The notes under the pieces are model-generated. The model had not been told where the DNA came from, ran no database searches, and worked only from the letters and a program-made list of their open reading frames with translations. A DNA stretch of 10,909 nucleotides from NCBI GenBank assembly GCA_030599445.1, contig JAUVOA010000025.1:1-10909 (forward strand). The letters run 5' to 3'. The position numbers were made by a program, and so were the translations under genes. The stretch comes from Atribacterota bacterium (lineage in GTDB: Bacteria; Atribacterota; Phoenicimicrobiia; Phoenicimicrobiales; Phoenicimicrobiaceae). Below are positions 1 to 5,690 of the stretch, piece after piece. Within the stretch, counting starts at the first letter, position 1, and each line of letters starts with the position of its first letter.

Positions 1-51
1 AGTGATTTTATCAAAGAAATCGACAAGAAAGCGAAATTATGGAAAAAATAA
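1..51 (+). CDS. Possible C-terminal tail of an upstream gene (partial)
   Basis: Frame 1 is open from the first base to a TAA at 49-51 and encodes the charged tail SDFIKEIDKKAKLWKK. A lysine-rich end containing a K-x-W motif is plausible for the C-terminus of a soluble protein, for instance a solute-binding protein, but 16 residues cannot identify a family. The gene would start outside the window. I infer it only because the frame is open from the edge and the residues look protein-like; a chance open frame in AT-rich DNA is possible. Confidence 0.35.
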   Translation, partial: SDFIKEIDKKAKLWKK

Positions 52-127
52 TTGATAATTTTGTCAGTTAATGTTTGACCGATCTTTAAATAAATAATAA
101 CAAACTCATCGAAAAAAGAAAATATTT

Positions 128-156
128 TTGACAGAGAATATTTTTTTTGTTATGAT
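128..156 (+). promoter_or_regulatory. Sigma70-type promoter of the gntR regulator gene
   Basis: A perfect -35 box TTGACA (128-133) is followed by a 17-base spacer and the -10 box TATGAT (151-156), five of six to consensus. Transcription would start near 162-164 and give a leader of about 50 bases before the regulator's ATG at 212. This is the best-matching promoter in the window. Confidence 0.8.
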
Positions 157-160
157 TAGG

Positions 161-171
161 ATGTCATACAT
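161..171 (+). promoter_or_regulatory. Candidate GntR/FadR-type operator at the transcription start
   Basis: ATGT-CAT-ACAT is an inverted repeat with a 3-base centre. It contains the GT-N3-AC core typical of operators of the FadR subfamily of GntR regulators. It overlaps the predicted +1 of the promoter at 128-156, where a bound repressor would block transcription, so autoregulation by the adjacent regulator is the natural inference. The arms are only four bases long, and no close copy of the full site was found at the other promoters. Confidence 0.4.
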
Positions 172-211
172 CGTACACCCTCTTTAGAAAAAAAGCAAAA
201 GGTGGGAATAA

Positions 212-970
212 ATGGAATTGAAAAATCTAAAAACTCAGGATTTACAAGGATTAATCCAGGAGCAACTCAAACTTTATATTATTGAAAACGGAATGAAAAG
301 CGGTGATCCCTTTCCCACAGAGCATGACTTGGCCGAAAAGTTGGGAATAAGCCGAACAGCAATTAGAGAAGCCCTTAAAAAACTGGAAACTTTAGGTATA
401 ATTGAGGTAAGGCCGGGAGTAGGACGTTTTATAAGAGAATTTAATTTTGAGACTATTTTTAAGAGTCTCCCTTATAATTTAGAAATGGATATAAAAAATT
501 TTCAAGAAGTTTTGGAAGTTAGATTTTGTTTAGAATCCTGGTTTATCGTCAAAGATATAAATAAATTTACCAAAGAAAATATTGCTGAGTTCAAAGAAAT
601 ACTAAAAAAGCTTGAATTTCAGGTACTTAATAATCTTGAAGAAAAAGAATCAGTGGAAGTCCATTCTCAATTTCATTGCGCCCTCTATAAAAATTCTGAT
701 AATTCTTTGCTCATTAATTTAATTAAAATCTTTTCCAGCATTCAAAGAAATCTTGTGCTACTTCACAGATACAAAACCAAAGATAGAAATTTATTTATAC
801 GTCAGCATAAATTACTGCTCGAGGCAATCGAAAAGAGAGATTCCCGTTTAGCCCAAAAAAGACTGGAAGAACATTTTGCAGAGGCAATGGCCTGGGTTGA
901 AAGCAACAAGGGAGAGAAATTTAGTAAAATAGAAAATAATAAAGGAGGTGAAGAAAATAGTAGAATTTGA
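212..970 (+). CDS. GntR-family transcriptional regulator, FadR/FCD subfamily
   Basis: Cytoplasmic ligand-responsive DNA-binding protein, probably the regulator of the downstream TRAP and amino-sugar genes. Residues 12-75 form the winged helix-turn-helix, with the family signature FPTEHDLAEKLGISRTAIRE followed by ALKKLETLGIIEVRPGVG. Residues about 95-225 form the all-helical FCD ligand domain. Its metal-binding pocket is visible as H151-x3-H155 (HSQFH), H199 and H221. FCD proteins usually have Asp where H151 stands, so this pocket appears to be all histidine. The length of 252 aa is slightly long for the family, owing to a charged tail rich in Lys, Glu and Asn. The ATG at 212 is preceded by AAAGGTGGG about six bases away. 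It is the first gene of the locus, 179 bases before the TRAP binding protein. FCD regulators commonly sense sugar acids or organic acids; the effector here is unknown. Confidence 0.93.
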   Translation: MELKNLKTQDLQGLIQEQLKLYIIENGMKSGDPFPTEHDLAEKLGISRTAIREALKKLETLGIIEVRPGVGRFIREFNFETIFKSLPYNLEMDIKNFQEVLEVRFCLESWFIVKDINKFTKENIAEFKEILKKLEFQVLNNLEEKESVEVHSQFHCALYKNSDNSLLINLIKIFSSIQRNLVLLHRYKTKDRNLFIRQHKLLLEAIEKRDSRLAQKRLEEHFAEAMAWVESNKGEKFSKIENNKGGEENSRI

Positions 971-980
971 ATGTAAATTT

Positions 981-1059
981 GCAGATTCATCATGAAATTT
1001 TTGAGGATTTTAGATGAGTTTAGCAAAAAAATCTGCGTAAATATTTCAGATGCAGATTT
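981..1059 (+). promoter_or_regulatory. Three-segment alternative hairpin region between gntR and dctP
   Basis: The heptamer GCAGATT occurs at 981-987 and 1052-1058, and its reverse complement AATCTGC at 1030-1036. The middle segment can pair with either side. The downstream pairing is stronger: AAATCTGCGT (1029-1038) with ATGCAGATTT (1050-1059), ten pairs including one G-U, around an 11-base loop. The upstream pairing has seven pairs and a 42-base loop. No U-tract follows on the + strand, so a classical attenuator is not shown. On the - strand the hairpin would be followed by a run of seven T. It may be a 3'-end or stability element of gntR, or a switch controlling dctP. Confidence 0.4.
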
Positions 1060-1149
1060 CGGAGTTTAATAGGAATTTAATATTGAAGCATTTCACATAT
1101 TTTATATTAATTCTATTGAACGCAAAATATTTTTTAGGAGGGAAATATA

Positions 1150-2178
1150 ATGAAAAAGATAACGATTGTGGTATTAGCAATTAGTTTGATTACAATCTTC
1201 ATGTTCGGTATTTGCTCATCGTTGGCCGCCGAAAAGACCTTCAATCTAAAATTGGCTGGTATTAAGAATGATGAAGACCCTAATAGTAAGGGTATGGAGT
1301 TGTTTGCAGAGATAGTGAATAGGGAGTCCAATGGTACAATAACAGTAAAAACCTATACCAACAGTGTTCTCGGCAATTTAAACGATCTTCTCAGTGGCAT
1401 GATCGACGGTACTGTTGAAATGATGTCTAACACGATATCCTGTTATGCCTGGCTTTCCGGTGCAGGTGCAAGAGAGTTTGGTATTGTATCGGCTCCTTTC
1501 CTTTGGAAAGATAACAAAGAGCTCCAGGCTTTTCTTGATTCCCCTGGTGTTCAAGGTTGGATTGAAGAGGCCGCAGCCTCAACAGGTGTTCGTGTACTTA
1601 TTGTAAACGGTGAATTAGTTCCCCGGCAACTTTCAGCAAACAGGGCAATCAGAAATGCCGATGATTTTGAAGGTTTAAAAGTCAGAACCGCTGAGTCTGT
1701 ATTAGTTATGAAACTTATGGAAAAACTTGGAGCTAATCCTATAGTTATTCCTTTTGCCGACCTTTATATGTCTTTAAAAACGGGTGTAGCAGATGCTCAG
1801 GAGAACAACTTTTTTACTATGAAGAGCATGAGCTTCTATGAGGTTCAGTCCCACTTTATGAAGACCGATTATTCTAGAGACGTGAGCGCAATTTTCATAA
1901 GCGAACAAATTTGGCAGCAGATGTCCGATAACCAGAAGAAAATCATGAAAGATGCTGCAAAAGCAGCAACGGATTATGAAGCTGAAATAATAGCAGATAC
2001 TGTTGAAGAAGTAATGGATTTCTTATCCACCAAGATGACCTATGTTGACATTGATGTTGCTTCTATACAGGAAAAGCTCGGAACCGATATTTATCAGGAG
2101 TTAGATGAATTAGGTACAATCTGGCCCACAGGCACATTGGATGTTGCACTCGAATTTAAGGAAAGCTACAAAGACTAA
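1150..2178 (+). CDS. dctP: TRAP transporter substrate-binding protein, DctP family
   Basis: Extracytoplasmic solute receptor of a tripartite ATP-independent periplasmic transporter. It captures the solute outside the membrane and delivers it to the DctQ/DctM membrane proteins encoded at 5691-7454. Residues 1-27 are a signal peptide (KK, a hydrophobic core, then SLAA-EK). The mature part carries the DctP signature: ADDFEGLKVRTAES around 171-183 with Arg179, the position that normally salt-bridges a substrate carboxylate, then GANPIVIPFADLYMSLKTG and VADAQEN (212-218), and FYEVQ. The length of 342 aa is normal for the family. AGGAGGG at 1136-1142 lies seven bases before the ATG. The ligand cannot be read from sequence; the neighbouring NagA and NagB homologues suggest an N-acetylated, probably acidic, amino sugar. 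It is far from its membrane partners, which are separated from it by four enzyme-like genes. Confidence 0.93.
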   Translation: MKKITIVVLAISLITIFMFGICSSLAAEKTFNLKLAGIKNDEDPNSKGMELFAEIVNRESNGTITVKTYTNSVLGNLNDLLSGMIDGTVEMMSNTISCYAWLSGAGAREFGIVSAPFLWKDNKELQAFLDSPGVQGWIEEAAASTGVRVLIVNGELVPRQLSANRAIRNADDFEGLKVRTAESVLVMKLMEKLGANPIVIPFADLYMSLKTGVADAQENNFFTMKSMSFYEVQSHFMKTDYSRDVSAIFISEQIWQQMSDNQKKIMKDAAKAATDYEAEIIADTVEEVMDFLSTKMTYVDIDVASIQEKLGTDIYQELDELGTIWPTGTLDVALEFKESYKD

Positions 2179-2209
2179 TTATTTGCATTATTTAATGGGT
2201 AGATAAGTG

Positions 2210-2266
2210 TTGAGGGGATCTCGCTATGGATATATGGACACACCAATGTAGGTGAGATTCCCTCAA
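2210..2266 (+). promoter_or_regulatory. Long intergenic hairpin after dctP
   Basis: TTGAGGGGATCTC (2210-2222) pairs with GAGATTCCCTCAA (2254-2266): 13 pairs with one G-U. Three further weak pairs extend the stem inward to 2225/2251. The loop holds a small TGG/CCA stem (2227-2229 with 2243-2245). No T-run follows, so it is not a complete terminator. Hairpins after the binding-protein gene of a transport operon often protect its mRNA from 3' decay and raise receptor level over downstream products; that role is inferred here. Confidence 0.6.
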
Positions 2267-2302
2267 ACTCTTGGGAAGTGTATTTATTGTTCTGATATTT
2301 TG

Positions 2303-2326
2303 AGTGGTTCCCACTGCCGTATTTTT
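2303..2326 (+). terminator. Weak terminator-like hairpin before the cupin gene
   Basis: AGTGG (2303-2307) and CCACT (2311-2315) form a 5-bp stem with a 3-base loop, followed after five bases by a run of six T. It resembles a reduced version of the terminator at 7493-7524, which shares AGTGG, CCACTGCC and a T-run. The stem is too short, and the T-run too displaced, for an efficient terminator, so partial termination after dctP is the most one can infer. TGGGAA at 2272-2277 can compete for TTCCCA (2308-2313). Confidence 0.35.
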
Positions 2327-2343
2327 TAAAATGTGAGGTAATT

Positions 2344-2676
2344 ATGAAAATATTTATTAATGAAAAAGACGTAACCCCGGTTAAATATGAGGATTATTCT
2401 TTTAAGGAAATGCTTGGAGAAAAAAACGGTTGTCTTGCGGGATGCCGGACAGGGGTCCTTATATATACTCAGGAAGAATATAGGCAGAGTGGAGTTCACG
2501 ATGACCAGGAGGGGTTTTTTGTGCTTTCCGGCAGAGGAATTGCTATGGTCGGGGACAAGGAGTTTTCTCTAGAACCAGGCGTTTGTTTTATTGTACCGCC
2601 AGGAACCTACCATTCTATTAAAAAGGATATGTCATGCAGCTGCATAAAACTGTTCTTTTTCCATGCAGCTGTGTAA
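2344..2676 (+). CDS. Small single-domain cupin protein
   Basis: A 110-aa cytoplasmic protein with one cupin barrel. The first motif is around residues 51-64, GVHDDQEGFFVLSGRG, with His51 as a likely metal ligand but Asp where many cupins have the second His. The second motif is GVCFIVPPGTYH (about 80-91), ending in the expected PxGxxH histidine. Metal binding is therefore likely with an incomplete classical ligand set. Single-domain cupins in sugar loci include isomerases, mutarotase-like ring openers such as KdgF, and ligand-binding proteins; nothing here selects one. It follows a structured 165-base gap after dctP and lies 24 bases before the SIS gene, so those two are probably cotranscribed. 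The ribosome site is poor: only GTGAGG is seen near 2333-2338. The C-terminal codons contain two copies of CATGCAGCTG. Confidence 0.85.
   Translation: MKIFINEKDVTPVKYEDYSFKEMLGEKNGCLAGCRTGVLIYTQEEYRQSGVHDDQEGFFVLSGRGIAMVGDKEFSLEPGVCFIVPPGTYHSIKKDMSCSCIKLFFFHAAV
2634..2671 (+). repeat. Palindrome and direct repeat at the 3' end of the cupin gene
   Basis: ATGCAGCTGCAT at 2634-2645 is a perfect 12-base palindrome. CATGCAGCTG occurs at 2633-2642 and again at 2662-2671, 29 bases apart. Both copies lie inside the cupin's last codons (Cys-Ser-Cys and His-Ala-Ala regions). It may be coincidental or a protein-binding site; no function is shown. Confidence 0.35.
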
Positions 2677-2700
2677 TTTAATAAAAAGGAGATTTGAATA

Positions 2701-3462
2701 ATGAATAAAGAAGCTATGCAATATGCCAATATAATTAAATCTCTCCTCGATGAAATATTAAGTGAAGAGGAGTCTGTTAAAAAAGCGGCGGCTTTGGTCG
2801 GTGATTCAATTATGAGGGATCAAGTTATCCACGTTATAGGCCCTGGTGGTCATTCAAATATGGGAGTTGAAGAGATGTTTTCAAGAGCGGGCGGCTTTGC
2901 CTGTATCAATGCAATCCTGGATCCCGGCACTAACTTGAGTCATGGTGGACCTCGGTCCATGGGCGTTGAGAGAATTCCCGGTTATGCCAGTCCAGTACTG
3001 AATGCCTATCGCGTAGGTAAAACTCCCGGCGAAGTTTTGATTATAATAAATGCATATGGTGTTAATTGTATGACAATAGACTGTGCCCTTGAGGCGAAAA
3101 AACGTGGTGTAACTTCAATCGCAATTACCTCTACCTCTTTTGCCGATAAACTGCCAAAGGACCATCCTTCAAGGCATCCCAGCGGAGCCAATTTATATCA
3201 ATCGGTGGATGTATTCATAAACAACCACCTTCCTTATGGAGATGCCATTCAATCAGTCGAAGGATGCGAACAGAACGTGGGGCCAACTTCTACCTTTTGC
3301 AACTGTTTTGCCGCCAACTATTTAGTATTGGAGACTTGTAAATATTTAGTTTCCAAGGGTTATACTCCTCCCGTGTTTAGAAGTGGTAATCTTCCGGGTG
3401 GCGATGAATATAACCGGGATATGATGGAAAAATATACAGGAAAAGCAATTTTACTGTTTTAA
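2701..3462 (+). CDS. SIS-domain phosphosugar-binding protein, UPF0309-like
   Basis: A cytoplasmic 253-aa protein with a sugar-isomerase (SIS) fold. The phosphosugar loop is at 47-65, GPGGHSNMGVEEMFSRAGG. The second half of the SIS domain is at about 113-146 (IIINAYG, then AKKRGVTSIAITS). The C-terminal signature SGNLPGGDEYNRDM (228-241) is typical of the poorly characterised UPF0309 group. SIS proteins isomerise, bind or cleave phosphosugars; MurNAc-6-phosphate etherase (MurQ) is also a SIS protein, but the MurQ signatures are not evident here. Adjacent NagB- and NagA-like genes indicate that the substrate is an amino-sugar phosphate, perhaps a precursor of N-acetylglucosamine-6-phosphate. 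AAGGAG at 2686-2691 lies nine bases before the ATG. The exact reaction is unknown. Confidence 0.85.
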   Translation: MNKEAMQYANIIKSLLDEILSEEESVKKAAALVGDSIMRDQVIHVIGPGGHSNMGVEEMFSRAGGFACINAILDPGTNLSHGGPRSMGVERIPGYASPVLNAYRVGKTPGEVLIIINAYGVNCMTIDCALEAKKRGVTSIAITSTSFADKLPKDHPSRHPSGANLYQSVDVFINNHLPYGDAIQSVEGCEQNVGPTSTFCNCFAANYLVLETCKYLVSKGYTPPVFRSGNLPGGDEYNRDMMEKYTGKAILLF

Positions 3463-3467
3463 TACTT

Positions 3468-3521
3468 AATACATGTATTCCCCGGGCAAATACTTGTCCG
3501 GGTAGGGGGCAACCTATTTTT
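3468..3521 (+). promoter_or_regulatory. Palindrome and GC-rich hairpin between the SIS and nagB-like genes
   Basis: AATACATGTATT (3468-3479) is a perfect 12-base palindrome just after the SIS stop codon. Next to it, CCCGGGCAA (3481-3489) pairs with TTGTCCGGG (3494-3502) through nine pairs, one G-U, around the loop ATAC. A small TAGG/CCTA stem (3503-3506 with 3513-3516) then runs into five T (3517-3521). This is terminator-like but split into two stems; partial termination or mRNA processing is plausible. The 115-base gap contrasts with the tight spacing on either side. Confidence 0.5.
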
Positions 3522-3577
3522 AAATAAGTAAAAAAGAGCAGCTAATAAATATATATAATGGGAGTGTATTCAAAAAA

Positions 3578-4360
3578 ATGGTAATGGAAAATAGGTTTAC
3601 GAAAGACGCATTATCCGTGTATATATGTGATGACAGGACCGAATTAGGGCGTCTGTCTGCTAAAGCAGTATACGATAGGATTATTGAAATTTTAAAGACA
3701 AAGGAAGAAATAAATTTGCTGTTTGCAGCAGCCCCATCGCAAAATGAATTTTTAGAGGCTCTAACAGCCTATGAAGATATTCCATGGCAGCGCATAAATG
3801 CTTTTCACATGGATGAATACATTGGCCTTGATTATAACGCACCTCAACGGTTTGGTAATTTTCTTAAAACAAGGATTTTTGGCTCTGTGCCCTTTAAATC
3901 TGTGAATTATATCGAAGGTAACAGTAAAGAACCGGAACAGGAGTGTCAAAGATATGGTGAACTGTTAAAAAGATACCCTCTGGATATAGCTTGTACTGGT
4001 ATTGGGGAAAACGGGCATTTGGCCTTTAATGACCCCCACGTTGCCGATTTTCATGATAAAAAGCTGGTTAAAATAATTGCCTTGGATGAAAGATCCCGTA
4101 GGCAACAGGTAAATGATGGATGCTTTTCCCATATAAACCTGGTACCAAAAAATGCGTTGACTTTAACAATTCCCGCTATTGTGGCCGCCAATTATATTGT
4201 CTGTATGGTGCCTGGTCCGACAAAGGCTGAGGCTGTCAGAAATATGCTGTATGGAGAAATCTGCGAAAGGTGTCCTGCATCTGTCTTAAGATTACACAAG
4301 GCTGCTAATTTATACATAGACCAGGATTCTGCAAAATTGCTTACAGGAGGTGAAATATGA
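3578..4360 (+). CDS. nagB: Glucosamine-6-phosphate deaminase-like protein (NagB/6-phosphogluconolactonase superfamily)
   Basis: Probable cytoplasmic amino-sugar-phosphate isomerase/deaminase, converting a hexosamine-6-phosphate to a ketose phosphate and ammonia. The superfamily core is clear: FHMDEYIG with Asp79, GIGENGHLAFNDP at 141-153 with His147, then VPKNALTLTIPAI and a C-terminal CPASVLRLH. Compared with E. coli NagB, two catalytic positions differ: Asn145 stands where the GxDGH aspartate is expected and Asp152 where Glu of FNEP is expected. The GENGH...FNDP form appears to mark a distinct NagB-like subgroup, so glucosamine-6-phosphate is likely but not certain as substrate. The length of 260 aa is normal. 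The start is uncertain: GGGAG (3560-3564) lies 13 bases before ATG 3578, and a second in-frame ATG follows at 3584. The stop overlaps the next start by four bases (ATGA), indicating translational coupling to nagA. Confidence 0.85.
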   Translation: MVMENRFTKDALSVYICDDRTELGRLSAKAVYDRIIEILKTKEEINLLFAAAPSQNEFLEALTAYEDIPWQRINAFHMDEYIGLDYNAPQRFGNFLKTRIFGSVPFKSVNYIEGNSKEPEQECQRYGELLKRYPLDIACTGIGENGHLAFNDPHVADFHDKKLVKIIALDERSRRQQVNDGCFSHINLVPKNALTLTIPAIVAANYIVCMVPGPTKAEAVRNMLYGEICERCPASVLRLHKAANLYIDQDSAKLLTGGEI

Positions 4361-5550
4361 TGGACAAGAAGCTAATAACCAATGGAAAGATTATCGCACT
4401 TGAGAGGATTATCCCTGTTGGAAGCGTTTCTGTGTGTGATGGGGTAATAACCGGTGTACATGAAGGAATAGGAAGGCTTCCGGAACCGGACGAGACTGTT
4501 ATTGATGCAGGAGGTAAATATATTTCTCCGGGCTTTTTAGATATTCATGTTCATGGTGGAGGTGGATATGGCTTTCTACGTAGCAGCGTCGATGATGTGA
4601 TTTCATGTTGTAAAGCACACATGAACCATGGTACAACCTCTATTGTGCCTACCATATCGTCTGCGAGTAACGAGCTTATGAGGGAGAGCTTGGAGAATAT
4701 AAAAGAGGCCACCTCAAAGATGACTAAGGGCCCTGAAATTTTGGGAGTACATCTTGAAGGACCATACTTTGCTATGAGTCAAAGGGGAGGTCAGGCGGCA
4801 GAACATGTGAGAAATCCTATTAAAGAGGAATACATGAATATTCTTGAAAGTTTTGATAATATTTTGCGATGGTCATTGGCACCGGAGCTTCCCGGTGCAC
4901 ATGAAATGGCAAGTGAACTTATAAAGCGTGAAATTCTCCTATCCATAGGCCATTCGGACGCCCTCTTTGATGAAACCATAAAGGCATATGAGTGTGGCTT
5001 TACAACAGTTGCACATCTCTATTCCTGCACTTCGACAGTGCGGCGAATAAATGCTTATAGGTTCGCTGGAATTATAGAAGCGGCATTTTTGATTGACGAT
5101 ATGATGGTAGAGATTATTGCCGACGGTAAACATTTGCCTGCAAGTCTTTTAAAATTAATATATAAGATCAAAGGCCCCGACAGGATATGTCTTGTGACAG
5201 ACGCTATAGACGCAGCAGGTCTAAAAGACATAAAAGGAGAAATATATAGCCAAACGAGTGGTTCTAATATCATCATTGAAGATGATGTGGCAAAACTTCC
5301 AGACAGATTGGCTTTCGCAGGAAGTGTCGCAACGACTGATAGGCTAGTGAAGACTATGATTAAATTGGCAGATGTGCCGTTATATCAGGCGGTCAAGATG
5401 ATGTCGGCTACACCGGCTAAAAATATTGGCATGTTTTCCACAAAGGGTTCATTATCCATAGAGAAAGATGGGGATATAATTATATTCGATGATGATATCA
5501 ATGTTTCAACCGTAATGGTTGGTGGGGAAGTCATATTCGAGAAAAACTGA
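4357..5550 (+). CDS. nagA: N-acetylglucosamine-6-phosphate deacetylase-like amidohydrolase
   Basis: Cytoplasmic metal-dependent amidohydrolase expected to remove acetyl from N-acetylglucosamine-6-phosphate or a close relative, giving the substrate for the neighbouring NagB-like enzyme. Visible active-site elements in order: PGFLDIHVHGGGG with His64 and His66, HLEGPYF with metal ligand Glu134, SIGHSDA with His199, AHLYS with His220, ADGKH with His259, and TDAIDAAG with the catalytic Asp282. The end has ATPAKNIGM and KGSLSIEKDGDIIIFDDD, typical of the small beta domain. The HxH is intact here, unlike E. coli NagA, which has other residues at that place and uses one metal, so a two-metal site is possible. 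The length of 397 aa is normal. AGGAGG at 4345-4350 serves ATG 4357 or ATG 4360. The gene ends just before an intrinsic terminator at 5561-5620. Confidence 0.9.
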   Translation: MMDKKLITNGKIIALERIIPVGSVSVCDGVITGVHEGIGRLPEPDETVIDAGGKYISPGFLDIHVHGGGGYGFLRSSVDDVISCCKAHMNHGTTSIVPTISSASNELMRESLENIKEATSKMTKGPEILGVHLEGPYFAMSQRGGQAAEHVRNPIKEEYMNILESFDNILRWSLAPELPGAHEMASELIKREILLSIGHSDALFDETIKAYECGFTTVAHLYSCTSTVRRINAYRFAGIIEAAFLIDDMMVEIIADGKHLPASLLKLIYKIKGPDRICLVTDAIDAAGLKDIKGEIYSQTSGSNIIIEDDVAKLPDRLAFAGSVATTDRLVKTMIKLADVPLYQAVKMMSATPAKNIGMFSTKGSLSIEKDGDIIIFDDDINVSTVMVGGEVIFEKN

Positions 5551-5560
5551 ATTTAATGGT

Positions 5561-5620
5561 AAAAGCAAAAACTCGTATGACTAAAGCCTTTTAGCTGTGC
5601 GAGTATGCTTTATTTTTTTT
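5561..5620 (+). terminator. Intrinsic terminator inside the locus, after nagA
   Basis: A long interrupted stem: AAAGCA (5562-5567) with TGCTTT (5606-5611), ACTCG (5571-5575) with CGAGT (5600-5604), and CTAAA (5581-5585) with TTTAG (5590-5594), capped by a 4-base loop. It is followed directly by A and eight T (5613-5620). It has all the parts of a Rho-independent terminator, only about ten bases after the nagA stop, and should end most transcripts before dctM. Confidence 0.75.
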
Positions 5621-5621
5621 A

Positions 5622-5650
5622 TTGAGCCGAACGAAATCAGATTTTATAAG
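5622..5650 (+). promoter_or_regulatory. Candidate sigma70 promoter for dctM-dctQ
   Basis: TTGAGC (5622-5627, four of six to consensus), a 17-base spacer, and TATAAG (5645-5650, five of six). It begins two bases after the T-run of the terminator and would start transcription near 5656-5658, about 34 bases before the dctM ATG. Placement right after a terminator supports it. Confidence 0.55.
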
Positions 5651-5654
5651 AAAT

Positions 5655-5669
5655 AGTTAATTATTAACT
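5655..5669 (+). promoter_or_regulatory. Palindromic candidate operator before dctM
   Basis: AGTTAAT-T-ATTAACT is a perfect 15-base palindrome about a single central T. It overlaps the predicted transcription start of the promoter at 5622-5650 and lies 21 bases before the dctM ATG, an ideal repressor position. The GT...AC orientation is compatible with a GntR-family site, but the spacing differs from the site at 161-171. AT-rich palindromes also arise by chance. Confidence 0.4.
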
Positions 5670-5690
5670 TATTTTAGAGAGGAAAATATT

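Noticed and set aside
61..79. GTCA/TGAC inverted repeat upstream of the gntR promoter as an operator
   Set aside because: The arms are only four bases, separated by nine, and it lies about 50 bases before the -35 box; too weak in AT-rich DNA.
802..1026. Reverse-strand open frame over the end of gntR
   Set aside because: It is the antisense of a well-supported gene, has low-complexity Leu/Ser/Phe composition and no ribosome site.
2387..2572. Alternative + frame within the cupin gene
   Set aside because: It overlaps recognised cupin motifs in another frame and has no similarity or ribosome site.
2701..3462. Calling the SIS protein MurNAc-6-phosphate etherase (murQ)
   Set aside because: The characteristic MurQ signatures are not evident and the C-terminal GGDEYNRDM motif points to the UPF0309 group. 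Only a functional analogy is kept, as a hypothesis.
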